From Amycolatopsis bartoniae (GTDB lineage Bacteria; Actinomycetota; Actinomycetes; Mycobacteriales; Pseudonocardiaceae), in contig NZ_JACHWH010000001.1 of assembly GCF_014191255.1 (NCBI RefSeq), positions 1 through 64,000 on the forward strand: a DNA stretch of 64,000 nt, in the 5' to 3' direction. Below are positions 55,419 through 63,634 of this stretch, piece by piece (position 1 is the first letter of the stretch; each line of letters opens with the position of its first letter). The position numbers were made by a program, and so were the translations under genes. A model generated the notes under the pieces. The model was given only the letters and a program-made list of their open reading frames with translations. It had not been told where the DNA came from and searched no databases.

Positions 55419-56986
55419 GCATCTTCGACAGCAGCGACCACGACGTGCCGACGCTCGTCGAGAAGCTGCGTGACCAGCGCTTCGACGGGTACGACGCGGC
55501 CTCCCTCGCGGCCGAGGTGGAGAAGTTCCGCGCGGGCGGCGGCACCGCCGCGATGGGCGACGCGGTGGACGCGCTCAAGCAGATCGCGGCCGCCCTCTCG
55601 CACACCGACACCACGCTGCGCGAGCAGCTCGCGGCGCTCGGCGTGTCGTGGCAGAGCAAGGCGGGCGGGCAGGCCAGCGCCGTGCTGTCGGAGAAGGCCG
55701 GGTTCTCCGAGGACGCGAACGCGAAGGTGTCCCAGGCCGCGCAGCTGATCTTCGAGCAGGGCGAGGCGTTCAACCGGACGAAGAACAAGCTGCCCGACCC
55801 CGCGGTCCTGCGCCAGGGCGACGGCGGCTACACGATGGCCGACACGATGTTCAGCCTGTTCGGCTTCGAGACCGACCACGCGGCGAGCGTGAAGCAGGGC
55901 ATCGAGGCCAAGGCCCAGGCCGTGGATGCGCTCAACGCGTACGCGCACGACAGCGGAAGCTACCTCGCCGCCTCGCAGCCGGTGGCGGACCCGCAGTCGA
56001 TGGACCTGCTGTCCTCGCCCGGAGCCGCGGCGCGGTCCGTGGCGGGCCCGAACCTCGTGCCGCCCGTGCCGCCGGTGTCCTCGGTGCCGGACGTCGACCC
56101 GACGATCGCCGCCGGGGCGAAGGACGCGCCGGTGCACCGCGCGGCCGCCCCCGTCACCGCGGCCGTTCCGCCGCCGGCCCCGAACGCGCCGACCCCGCCG
56201 GTCGGCGTGCCCGCCGTGCACACCGGGTCCGCTGTTCCCCCGCCTTCGCACGCCACCACGCCCAGCTCGGCCAGGCCACCCGCCAGCGGGCCGGTCACCG
56301 AGCCGATTTCGGGGGTCGTCGGCGGGCACCAGCGCCCGGGGCAGCAGCAGCGGGAGACCGTCGCGCGCTCGCCCCAGGTGGCCTGCGCGGAGACCGGCCC
56401 GATTCCGGGCGGAACCCCGGGCACGACGTCCGGTGAGCAGCAGTTGCGCGGCGGGGACCGGTCGTCCCTCGCGCCAGGCAGGTCCGGCGGCGCCGAAGGT
56501 GCGCCGCGCGCGCCGTCCGGTGGGGAAGCCGCGCTGGGCAAGGGAAAGGCGTTCGGCTCCGTGCCGGGTAGCTCCTCGGGCCGCGTCGACGTCGGCCCCG
56601 GGCTCGCCAACGTACGCGCCGCGGGCGGGGTGGGCGCGCTCGCCGAGGGCGCCCCGGCGATCGGCGCGGCGGGCACGGCCGGAGCCACCAGCGGTGAGCG
56701 GGAGCGCGAGCGCCGCCCGGGCGGCAACACGGCGGCCAAGCGCGTGCGGCAGCTGCCGGTCGGTGACCTGCCCGAGGAAGAGGAGGCCCTGCGCGCCCGC
56801 AAGGCGGCGCCCGCACCGCCGAGCGCCGAGAAGACCCGCGCGATCCTCGAACCGGCCGCCACGCAGGACGGCGAGGAGGACGCGCAGCACGTGCGGCGCT
56901 ACGGCGTCGACGATCGCGACCTGTTCACCGACCCGCGCGAGGTCTCCACCGACCTCATCGGCGACAAGCCGCTGCCGGAAGAGTGA
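55415..56986 (+). CDS. PPE-like protein with Pro-rich tail
   Basis: 523 aa. The N-terminal 190 residues are helical (YDAASLAAEVEKFRAGGGTAAMGDAVDALKQIAAAL, LGVSWQSKAGGQASAVLSEKAGF), with Trp79 in the turn typical of the WXG/PPE superfamily. Residues about 215-420 are Pro/Ala/Gly-rich and disordered, and the C-terminus is charged (EEEEALRARKAAP...DLIGDKPLPEE). It should pair with the PE-like protein and be recognised by the EspG-like protein encoded next. GTG overlaps the lipoprotein stop (GTGA). Confidence 0.72.
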   Translation: MSIFDSSDHDVPTLVEKLRDQRFDGYDAASLAAEVEKFRAGGGTAAMGDAVDALKQIAAALSHTDTTLREQLAALGVSWQSKAGGQASAVLSEKAGFSEDANAKVSQAAQLIFEQGEAFNRTKNKLPDPAVLRQGDGGYTMADTMFSLFGFETDHAASVKQGIEAKAQAVDALNAYAHDSGSYLAASQPVADPQSMDLLSSPGAAARSVAGPNLVPPVPPVSSVPDVDPTIAAGAKDAPVHRAAAPVTAAVPPPAPNAPTPPVGVPAVHTGSAVPPPSHATTPSSARPPASGPVTEPISGVVGGHQRPGQQQRETVARSPQVACAETGPIPGGTPGTTSGEQQLRGGDRSSLAPGRSGGAEGAPRAPSGGEAALGKGKAFGSVPGSSSGRVDVGPGLANVRAAGGVGALAEGAPAIGAAGTAGATSGERERERRPGGNTAAKRVRQLPVGDLPEEEEALRARKAAPAPPSAEKTRAILEPAATQDGEEDAQHVRRYGVDDRDLFTDPREVSTDLIGDKPLPEE

Positions 56987-57753
56987 GCGCCCGCGGCAGC
57001 CTGGTGCTGTCCACACTGGAGTTCGACGTGCTGTGGGAGGCCGAGCGCCTGCCGCCGCCGCACCCCGCGCTGCGGGTGCCCAGCCCCGGCCGCACGCACA
57101 CCGAGCGGCGCGCGCTGGTCGCGAAGGCGTGGGAGTCGCTGGGGGCGCGCGGGCTGGCGCGCGGTGACAGGGCGTCCGCGGAGCTGGTGGACCGGCTCAA
57201 CCTGCTCGCGCAGCCGAAGGTCTCCATCGACGTGTGGGTGTGGACGGCCCGGGAGATCAAGGGGCTCGCGGTGAGCACCGGCCGGCAGGCGCTGCTGGCC
57301 GTGGTGGAGCGCGACGAGGTGTGGTTGATCCCGGCGCGCGACACGTCGCTGCCGGAGTCCGCGGTGTCGGTCGCGGGTGAGCTGCCCGCCGGGGTCGGGC
57401 GCTCGGTGAGCGTGCCCCACCACGTACTGCGGGCCGCGGACGCCGACGCGAAGGGCGAGCCGAAAGCCCTGGTCACGGCACTGGCGGACAGGGGTGTCGA
57501 ACTGTCGGAGGCGCAGGAGCTGGCCGGGATGATGGTCGGGCTCACCGCACGCGGGCAGTTCGGCGTGGAGCGGCTCGGCCGCGACGGCGCGATGCACCGC
57601 GCGGGCCGGGTGATCGGGTTCTCGGACACCGACGCCGGGCGCTACCTCGTCCAGCTCGGCGCGGGTGGCGACGGGCGCGACTGGGTGACGGTCACGCCCG
57701 CCGACAACCAGCTGCTCGCGACGCGGCTCTGGGAGCTGCTCGACGAGGTCTGA
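56983..57753 (+). CDS. EspG-like ESX secretion chaperone
   Basis: 256 aa. The pattern LVLSTLEFDVLWEAERLPPPHPAL at the start, followed by ERRALVAKAWESLGARGLARGD, and the late FGVERLGRDG and WVTVTPADNQLLATRLWELLDEV fit EspG proteins, which hold PPE partners soluble and deliver them to the type VII machine. GTG overlaps the PPE-like stop by four bases. No ESX membrane components are in the window, so the secretion system must lie elsewhere. Confidence 0.82.
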   Translation: MSARGSLVLSTLEFDVLWEAERLPPPHPALRVPSPGRTHTERRALVAKAWESLGARGLARGDRASAELVDRLNLLAQPKVSIDVWVWTAREIKGLAVSTGRQALLAVVERDEVWLIPARDTSLPESAVSVAGELPAGVGRSVSVPHHVLRAADADAKGEPKALVTALADRGVELSEAQELAGMMVGLTARGQFGVERLGRDGAMHRAGRVIGFSDTDAGRYLVQLGAGGDGRDWVTVTPADNQLLATRLWELLDEV

Positions 57754-57836
57754 CCGGTGCTAGAAAGTTCCGGGAACCGCCGTCGGCGGGCGCACGTCCG
57801 AGCGAGCGGACCGGAGTTTCGCGAAGGGGGATTGAC

Positions 57837-58181
57837 GTGAAGCGGCACAGCGACCCGGACTCGATGGAGCACGTCGCGGGCAGGGTGGAGGCTCTGCACG
57901 ACCACTTCAAGGAGTCGAAGGAGAAGATGGTCGGCGTCACGGGCCAGAACCCGTTCGGCGACATCCGGCACCCGGACGAGCGTCCCGGCGAGCCGCATCC
58001 CTCCGAGCACGCGGTGAACGCGCTGCACGGGTTCCGCGACCGCATGCACACCCAGTTCGACGCGGCGGCGACCCTGATGAACTCCACCGGCGGCGCGCTG
58101 CGGGAGGCCGCCCGCGCGTTGCGTGAGACCGACGCCGCGGCGGCGGACAGCGTCACGGTCAAGGACGGAAGTCTCGACTGA
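57837..58181 (+). CDS. Small helical protein of the type VII cassette
   Basis: 114 aa, mostly helical, with a polar middle (NPFGDIRHPDERPGEPHPSEHAVNAL) and LMNSTGGALREAARALRETDAAAADSV at the end, like the short helical partners found next to WXG-domain proteins. No WXG motif is seen. Its stop overlaps the next ATG by one base. Likely a chaperone or co-secreted partner of the downstream protein; this is inference from position. Confidence 0.6.
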   Translation: MKRHSDPDSMEHVAGRVEALHDHFKESKEKMVGVTGQNPFGDIRHPDERPGEPHPSEHAVNALHGFRDRMHTQFDAAATLMNSTGGALREAARALRETDAAAADSVTVKDGSLD

Positions 58182-59296
58182 TGGCGAAGGCAGAGTTCCC
58201 CCCGAACTGGAACGACGTCGAGACGAAGACGCAGCAGGTCGAGAACGTCCGCCCGGCCGCGATCCAGGGGGTGGCCGACCAGTTCAGGCAGGCGTCGAAG
58301 GACTCGGCGGACCACACGGTCGCGTTGCGCAACGCCACGGCGGTGCTCGGCGGCGGCACGTGGACCGGCCCGCAGGCCGACGCGTTCTTCGCCTACGTCA
58401 AGAAGATCGGCGACGCGGGCCAGCGGGTCAACGACCACCTCGACGAGGTCGCTACCGAGCTGGGCACGCTGCAGACGTTCCTGGACCGCACGCAGAAGGA
58501 GGTCCAGCAGCTGCGCGACGACGCGCACAGCCGGATCGAGGGTATGAACAAGCAGGCGCAGGCGGCCGCCGACGCGGCTCAGGCGCAGCTGGACGCGGTG
58601 GCCGCCCACAAGGAGGGCGCCACGCCGCCCGCGAAGTCGCCGGACCAGATCGTCGCGGAGAACACGCAGGCCACCACGGCCATCGCCACCGACACCACCA
58701 ACCAGATCGGCGACAAGCTCAACGCGGCCAACCAGGAGATCCAGCGGGTGATGGGCCTGGTGCAGAAGGACGTCGAGGGCGGGTACTCGTCGGTCCCGCC
58801 GCTGGGCACGGCGCCGCAGTCGATGAAGAGCACGGGCGGGATCACCAGCGGTCACCACTCCGGCGGCGGTGGGGGCGGAGGCGGCGGTGGGGGCGGTGGC
58901 CTCGGCCCGAGCGGCGGGCCGCCGGTCGGCAACCCGCCGGGGAACGTGCAGCAGTGGATCGAGGAGGCCATCAAGGAGCTGCAGGCCGCGGGTGTCAACG
59001 TCACGGACGCGGACATCAAGAACATCTGGGCGATCATCCAGCACGAGTCGGGCGGCAACCCGCACGCGATCAACCTGTGGGACTCGAACGCCGCGGCCGG
59101 GCACCCGTCCAAGGGCCTGATGCAGTGCATCGACTCGACGTTCCAGGCGAACAAGCTGCCCGGCCACGACGACATCTACAACCCGGTGGACAACATCATC
59201 GCGGGCGTGCGGTACACGATCGGCCGCTACGGCAGCATCGCCAACACCCCGGGCCTGCAGGCAATGTCCCACGGCGGCGGTTACGTGGGTTACTAA
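58181..59296 (+). CDS. WXG-domain protein with C-terminal lysozyme-like (SLT) domain
   Basis: 371 aa. Residues 1-110 form a helical WXG-like domain with W61-T-G63; 110-200 a coiled linker; a 13-Gly run at 228-240; and 255-371 a soluble lytic transglycosylase-like domain with catalytic Glu289 in IIQHESGGNPHAI, then GLMQCIDSTF and YNPVDNIIAGVRYTIGRYG. There is no Sec signal, so type VII export is the natural route. It would cut peptidoglycan glycan strands, either to let the secretion apparatus pass or to attack neighbours. It is the last gene of the cassette. Confidence 0.85.
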   Translation: MAKAEFPPNWNDVETKTQQVENVRPAAIQGVADQFRQASKDSADHTVALRNATAVLGGGTWTGPQADAFFAYVKKIGDAGQRVNDHLDEVATELGTLQTFLDRTQKEVQQLRDDAHSRIEGMNKQAQAAADAAQAQLDAVAAHKEGATPPAKSPDQIVAENTQATTAIATDTTNQIGDKLNAANQEIQRVMGLVQKDVEGGYSSVPPLGTAPQSMKSTGGITSGHHSGGGGGGGGGGGGGLGPSGGPPVGNPPGNVQQWIEEAIKELQAAGVNVTDADIKNIWAIIQHESGGNPHAINLWDSNAAAGHPSKGLMQCIDSTFQANKLPGHDDIYNPVDNIIAGVRYTIGRYGSIANTPGLQAMSHGGGYVGY

Positions 59297-59305
59297 CCTG
59301 GGAGG

Positions 59306-60496
59306 ATGACCTCCCCCTCCGCCTTTCCCCGTCCCTCCCGGCGCGCCGATGTGGCGCCGTTCCACGTGATGGAGGTGCTGTCCGCCGCGGAGGCGCGGCG
59401 GCGTACGCACGGGGACGTCATCTCTCTCGCCGCCGGGCAGCCCACCGCCGGGGCGCCGCGGCCGGTGCTCGAAGCCGCCCAGCGGGCGTTGCGGGAGCGG
59501 AACCTCGGCTACACCGTCCAGCTCGGCATCCCGGAGCTGCGCGAAGCCATCGCCGGGCACTACGACCGGCGCTACGGGCTCGCCGTGAGCCCCGAGGACG
59601 TCATCGTCACCACCGGCTCCTCGGGTGGCTTCATGCTGTCGTTCCTGGCCGCGTTCGATGCCGGTGACCGCGTCGCGATGGCGCGTCCCGGCTACCCCGC
59701 GTACCGGAATCTGTTGTCGGCGCTGGGTTGCGAGGTCGTCGAGTTCCAGACCGACGAGGCCACGCGCTTCCAGCCGACCGTCGAGCAGCTCGACGAGCTG
59801 GGCCCGATCTCCGGTCTCGTCGTGGCCAGCCCGACCAACCCCGCCGGCACGGTCCTCCCGCCGGGCGAGCTCGCCGCCATCGCGGGCTGGTGCTCGGCGC
59901 GCGGCGTGCAGCTGATCAGCGACGAGATCTACCACGGCATCTCCTACGAGGCCGAGCTCGGCTGCGCCTGGCAGAGCTCACCCGAGGCGATCGTGCTCGG
60001 CTCGTTCTCCAAGTACTTCGCGATGACCGGCTGGCGGCTGGGCTGGATGCTCGTGCCGCGCCGGCTGCACCGCGCGGTCGACGTGCTCACCGGCAACCTC
60101 AACATCTGCGCGCCCGCGATCGCGCAACACGCCGCCGTGGCCGCGTTCGAGCCCGAGTCGTACGCCGAGCTGGACGGGCACGTCGCGCACTACCGCGCCA
60201 ACCGCGACCTGCTGCTCGACGGGCTGCGCGGCATCGGACTGGACCGCGTCGCCCCGGTCGACGGCGCCTTCTACGCCTACGTCGACGTCTCGAAGCACAC
60301 CACCGAGAGCCTCGGCTGGTGCCAGCGGCTGCTCGCCGACACCGGGCTCGCCATCACGCCGGGCATCGACTTCGACCCGGTGCACGGCGGCGAGTACGTG
60401 CGGTTCTCCTTCGCCGGAGCGAGCGCCGACGTCTCCGAAGGCGTGCGGCGGCTCGGCGCGTGGCTCGAGTCAGGGGGAACCCCGGTCTTCCCCTGA
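59306..60496 (+). CDS. Class I/II pyridoxal-phosphate aminotransferase
   Basis: 396 aa fold-type I enzyme. PLP lysine Lys236 in GSFSKYFAMTGWRLGW; other cofactor residues are in TGSSGGFM, ASPTNPAGTVL, ISDEIYHG and FSFAGASADV (Arg for the carboxylate is in YVRFSF). It transfers the amino group between an amino acid and a 2-oxoacid; the substrate class (aromatic, alanine or branched) cannot be read. It starts nine bases after the lysozyme-like gene, but is probably an independent function. Confidence 0.92.
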   Translation: MTSPSAFPRPSRRADVAPFHVMEVLSAAEARRRTHGDVISLAAGQPTAGAPRPVLEAAQRALRERNLGYTVQLGIPELREAIAGHYDRRYGLAVSPEDVIVTTGSSGGFMLSFLAAFDAGDRVAMARPGYPAYRNLLSALGCEVVEFQTDEATRFQPTVEQLDELGPISGLVVASPTNPAGTVLPPGELAAIAGWCSARGVQLISDEIYHGISYEAELGCAWQSSPEAIVLGSFSKYFAMTGWRLGWMLVPRRLHRAVDVLTGNLNICAPAIAQHAAVAAFEPESYAELDGHVAHYRANRDLLLDGLRGIGLDRVAPVDGAFYAYVDVSKHTTESLGWCQRLLADTGLAITPGIDFDPVHGGEYVRFSFAGASADVSEGVRRLGAWLESGGTPVFP

Positions 60497-60587
60497 ACGT
60501 TCGGGAAACAACGAGCTTCGCGCCCGGCGACCTGGGAGCCTTGCTCGTAGCGGGCCGGACGGCTCGCGGGGTAACCGGAGGGATGCC

Positions 60588-60770
60588 ATGTTCTGGAAGA
60601 TCGTCGGGGCACTCATCGTCGCCTGGCTGGCGTTCATGGTGATCGGGTCGGTGGTCGGCTTCCTGCTCAAGGCCGTGCTGTGGGTGGCCATCATCGGCGG
60701 CGCAGTCTTCCTCGGCAGCGCCGCCTACGGCGCCATCAAGGGCCGGAAGGAACCCAAGCGCCTGCCTTGA
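60588..60770 (+). CDS. Tiny two-helix membrane protein
   Basis: 60 aa. Two hydrophobic helices (IVGALIVAWLAFMVIGSVVGFLL and AVLWVAIIGGAVFLGSAAYGAI) followed by a basic tail (KGRKEPKRLP) in the cytoplasm. GGAGGG lies close to the ATG. Similar short proteins are widespread in actinobacteria without a known role. Its 3' end overlaps the convergent HAD gene by 35 bases. Confidence 0.7.
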   Translation: MFWKIVGALIVAWLAFMVIGSVVGFLLKAVLWVAIIGGAVFLGSAAYGAIKGRKEPKRLP

Positions 60771-61335
60771 CCGCGGTTTCGACGCCCTGCCAGAGGTGCG
60801 CCCGCAGGCCCGCCGCGCGTGCACCATCCACATTGGACTGGCGGTCGTCGAAGAACACACACTCGCCCGCCTGCGCGCCGAGGCGGGCGAGCAGCCGTTC
60901 GAAGATCTCGCGGTCCGGCTTGGCGACTCCCTCGTCGCCGGAGAACACCCGCACCCGGAAGTGCCGCGCCCAGTCCTGCCGCTCGGCGAACCGCGCGAAC
61001 GACGACGGCGCGTTCGACAGCAGGGCCAGCGCCGCACCGGACTCGGCGAGCGCGCCGATGAGTTCGAGCGACGCCGGGTCGACGCGTGACCAGCCCTCGA
61101 TGTCGATGCGCGTCAGAGTGTCCGATGTGGACTCATCGACCGCGACGCCGAGCTCCTCGCCGATCGCGCCCCAGTACTCCAGATCCGGGCCGCCGCGGTC
61201 GTAGCGGTCGCGGAACGCCCAGTAGTGGGGCTCGAACTCGGCCACGTCGACACCCAGCGTGGCGGCCAGGCGCGGCAGCGCGTCGGTGCGCCCGCAGATC
61301 ACCTCGCCGTAGTCGAAGACGATCCACTCGCTCAA
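60736..61335 (-). CDS. HAD-superfamily hydrolase
   Basis: 199 aa. HAD motif I is EWIVFDYGEVIC at the N-terminus (Asp7/8), motif II in LALLSNAP (Ser/Asn), motif III Lys in GVAKPDREIF, and motif IV ECVFFDDRQSNVDGA. The small cap domain of the subfamily containing YihX-type sugar phosphatases is present. TTG 61335 is the likely start, overlapping the threonine aldolase stop (TTGA) and preceded by GGGGGG. A phosphatase for a small phosphomonoester is likely. Confidence 0.85.
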   Translation of the reverse strand: MSEWIVFDYGEVICGRTDALPRLAATLGVDVAEFEPHYWAFRDRYDRGGPDLEYWGAIGEELGVAVDESTSDTLTRIDIEGWSRVDPASLELIGALAESGAALALLSNAPSSFARFAERQDWARHFRVRVFSGDEGVAKPDREIFERLLARLGAQAGECVFFDDRQSNVDGARAAGLRAHLWQGVETAVKAGAWVPSGP

Positions 61336-62366
61336 GGGTGCCCCCCAGCCTTGATCCGGCGCAGCGCCTCTTCGACGTCGGCCATGGACAGATCGCGGTG
61401 CGTCACGAACCGTACCTTCCCACCGATCGACCAAGCCAGGATTCCCTGCGCCTTCAACGACTCCAGCGTCACCTCCACATCGGCGACGCGGGCCAGCACG
61501 ATGTTGGTCTCGGGGGTGTTCACCTCCCAGCCGAGCTCGGCCAGTCCGACGCTGAGCCTGCGGGCCTTTTCGTGGTCTTCGGCCAGGTCACCGACCCGGT
61601 CGAGGGCCACCAGCGCGGCCGCGGCGAGCACCCCGCCCTGCCGCACGCCGCCGCCGAGCATCTGCCGCATCCGGCGCGCCCGTTCGACGAAATTCGCACT
61701 CCCCGCGACGACCGAGCCGACCGGCGCGCCGAGGCCCTTGCTGAAGCAGGCGGACACGGTGTCGACGCCGACCGTGAGCGCCGCGGGCGGCAGCCCGAGC
61801 GCGGTCGCGGCGTGCCAGATGCGGGCGCCGTCGAGGTGGACACGCAGCCCCGCCTGGCGGGCGGTGGACAGCAGCTGGGCGTGCTCGTGCGGCGGGATGA
61901 CCGCGCCACCGGCGCCGTTGTGGGTGTTCTCCAGGCACAGCAGGGTGGTGCGCATCGCGAAGTACGGGCCGTTGCGCGGGCCGATGGCGGCGGCGAGGGC
62001 CTCGGGCGACGGACGGCCCGGCCCCGCGTCGTGCTCCACCGGATCGGGCATGCCGCCGGCGAGCCATGCGGCGGAGCCGAGCTCGTTGTGCAGCACGTGC
62101 GCGCCCTTGGGGGCGAGGAAGCGATCACCACGCTGAAGGTGGACGCTCAATGCGATGACGTTCGCCATCGTGCCGGTGGGAGTCCAGAGCGCGGCGGGCA
62201 TGCCCAGCACGCTCGCGGCACGCTCTTCCAGCGCTTTCACGGTGGGATCGCCATCGAGGACGTTGTCCCCGACCTCGGCGGACGCCATCGCTCTCCGCAT
62301 CGTCTCATCCGGCTGGGTGACGGTGTCGGAGCGGAAATCGAGCGACAGGGTGTCTGATGAGGTCAC
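61332..62366 (-). CDS. Low-specificity threonine aldolase
   Basis: 344 aa PLP fold-type I enzyme. It cleaves threonine or allo-threonine to glycine and acetaldehyde. Signature: LDFRSDTVTQPDETMRRAMA at the start, GDNVLDGDPTVKALEERAA, TPTGTMANVIAL, CLENTHNGAGGAV, LDGARIWHAA and the PLP lysine Lys210 in CFSKGLGAPVGS. The GTG start is used. It is co-translated with the HAD gene downstream. It is divergent from the sigma-factor gene at 62464. Confidence 0.93.
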   Translation of the reverse strand: MTSSDTLSLDFRSDTVTQPDETMRRAMASAEVGDNVLDGDPTVKALEERAASVLGMPAALWTPTGTMANVIALSVHLQRGDRFLAPKGAHVLHNELGSAAWLAGGMPDPVEHDAGPGRPSPEALAAAIGPRNGPYFAMRTTLLCLENTHNGAGGAVIPPHEHAQLLSTARQAGLRVHLDGARIWHAATALGLPPAALTVGVDTVSACFSKGLGAPVGSVVAGSANFVERARRMRQMLGGGVRQGGVLAAAALVALDRVGDLAEDHEKARRLSVGLAELGWEVNTPETNIVLARVADVEVTLESLKAQGILAWSIGGKVRFVTHRDLSMADVEEALRRIKAGGHP

Positions 62367-62463
62367 GGTTAGATCACATCACACGGCACGGATGATCTAC
62401 AAATGTGGTGCAACCGTAGGGGGCAGTGCTTCCGTCCAGACCAGTGAGACGCCCGGGAGGCCG

Positions 62464-62973
62464 GTGGACGAGCACGAGGAGCAGGAGTTCGCGGAGTACT
62501 TCGCCGCTCGGCGGGACTCCGTGCGCCGCACCGCGTACCTGCTGTGCGGGGACTGGCATCGCGCGGACGATCTCGCCCAGACGGCGTTCGTCGCGCTGCA
62601 CCGCAGGTGGCGCCGCATCCGCGACCGCGGCGCGCTCGACGCGTACGTGCGCCGGACGCTGGTGCGGGCCTCGATCGACGAGTCCCGCCAGCCCTGGCGC
62701 CGGGAGCAGCAGGTCGAGCGGCTGCCGGAGCCGGAACCGGTGGGCGAGCGGCTCGACGAGCAGGTGGCGTTGCGCGCGGACCTGCTGGCCGGGTTGCGCG
62801 AAGTGCCGCCGAAGCAGCGGGCGGTGCTGGTCCTGCGGTACTTCGAGGGGCTGGACGTCGCCGGGGTCGCGAAGGCGCTGGGCTGCAGCGAAGGGAACGT
62901 GAAGAGCCAGACAGCGCGCGGGTTGGCGCACCTGCGCGTGGCGCTCGGTGAGGAGGTGGAGACGCGTGGATGA
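62464..62973 (+). CDS. SigE-family ECF sigma factor
   Basis: 169 aa. Region 2 EEFAEYFAARRDSVRRTAYLLCGDWHRADDLAQTAFVALHRRWRRI and region 4 LPPKQRAVLVLRYFEGLDVAGVAKALGCSEGNVKSQTARGLAHLRVAL. GTG 62464 follows GGGAGG; an ATG at 62392 would add 24 residues. It is followed directly by a membrane protein with a small N-terminal cytoplasmic part, the usual genetic layout of a sigma/anti-sigma pair. Confidence 0.9.
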   Translation: MDEHEEQEFAEYFAARRDSVRRTAYLLCGDWHRADDLAQTAFVALHRRWRRIRDRGALDAYVRRTLVRASIDESRQPWRREQQVERLPEPEPVGERLDEQVALRADLLAGLREVPPKQRAVLVLRYFEGLDVAGVAKALGCSEGNVKSQTARGLAHLRVALGEEVETRG

Positions 62974-63634
62974 GAAGGAGCTCGAAGTCCTGTTCCGGGA
63001 CGCGCCGGGCGAGCCGCCGCCGCCTCGCTTCACCCTCGGTGACGTCACCGCTGCGTCCACCCGGGCGACCGCACGCCGCCGTTCGGTGCTGCTGCTGACC
63101 GCGGCCTGCCTGGTAGCGGTGCTCTGCGCTGCCGGAATCGCCGGTGTGTCCTACTTTCGATCGACAGGTCCCAGTCCGGCGCAACCCGTCGCCGCGCCGG
63201 AACGTCCTCCCCAGGCCTCTCCCGATCCGCCGTCCTTGCAGGGAAGCGATGCGGACGGGAAGGACGGCCCTCGGGCCGAAGGCACCTCCGGGTGCGAAAA
63301 GGTCGACCGGGAGCTCGCCACTGCCCTCGCTGGCGAGCTCCCGGCGACCGGTGCGACCGGTGCTGAACCAGGTCGCCTCTGTCCGACGGCCACCCGATCA
63401 GCGGGGTTCCACGTCACTGACGGTGAGCGCAGCGGTTTCGTCTCGGTGACCCTCTTCCCCGCCGGGGTGACGGCTTCGCTCCCGCTGCTCACGGACGGCA
63501 CGGTCACGGCGGAGCAGCCGACGGCGAGCGGGGGTGTCGTGGTGGTGCTGAGCACACCGGACGAGGGCAGTGCGGTTCCCTTCGAGGCACGACTGCCCGC
63601 CATCGCCGCGGCGCTCTCTAAACTCGCGGGGTGA
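62966..63634 (+). CDS. Membrane protein, candidate anti-sigma factor
   Basis: 222 aa. A 45-residue cytoplasmic start (DEKELEVLFRDAPGEPPPPRFTLGDV) leads to one membrane helix (VLLLTAACLVAVLCAAGIAGVSYF) and an extracytoplasmic Pro-rich and globular part with two Cys. The cytoplasmic segment resembles the short anti-sigma domains linked to SigE-family factors in actinobacteria (the EELFRDAP stretch). The zinc-binding HxxxCxxC motif is absent. The GTG overlaps the sigma gene by eight bases. Confidence 0.72.
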   Translation: MDEKELEVLFRDAPGEPPPPRFTLGDVTAASTRATARRRSVLLLTAACLVAVLCAAGIAGVSYFRSTGPSPAQPVAAPERPPQASPDPPSLQGSDADGKDGPRAEGTSGCEKVDRELATALAGELPATGATGAEPGRLCPTATRSAGFHVTDGERSGFVSVTLFPAGVTASLPLLTDGTVTAEQPTASGGVVVVLSTPDEGSAVPFEARLPAIAAALSKLAG

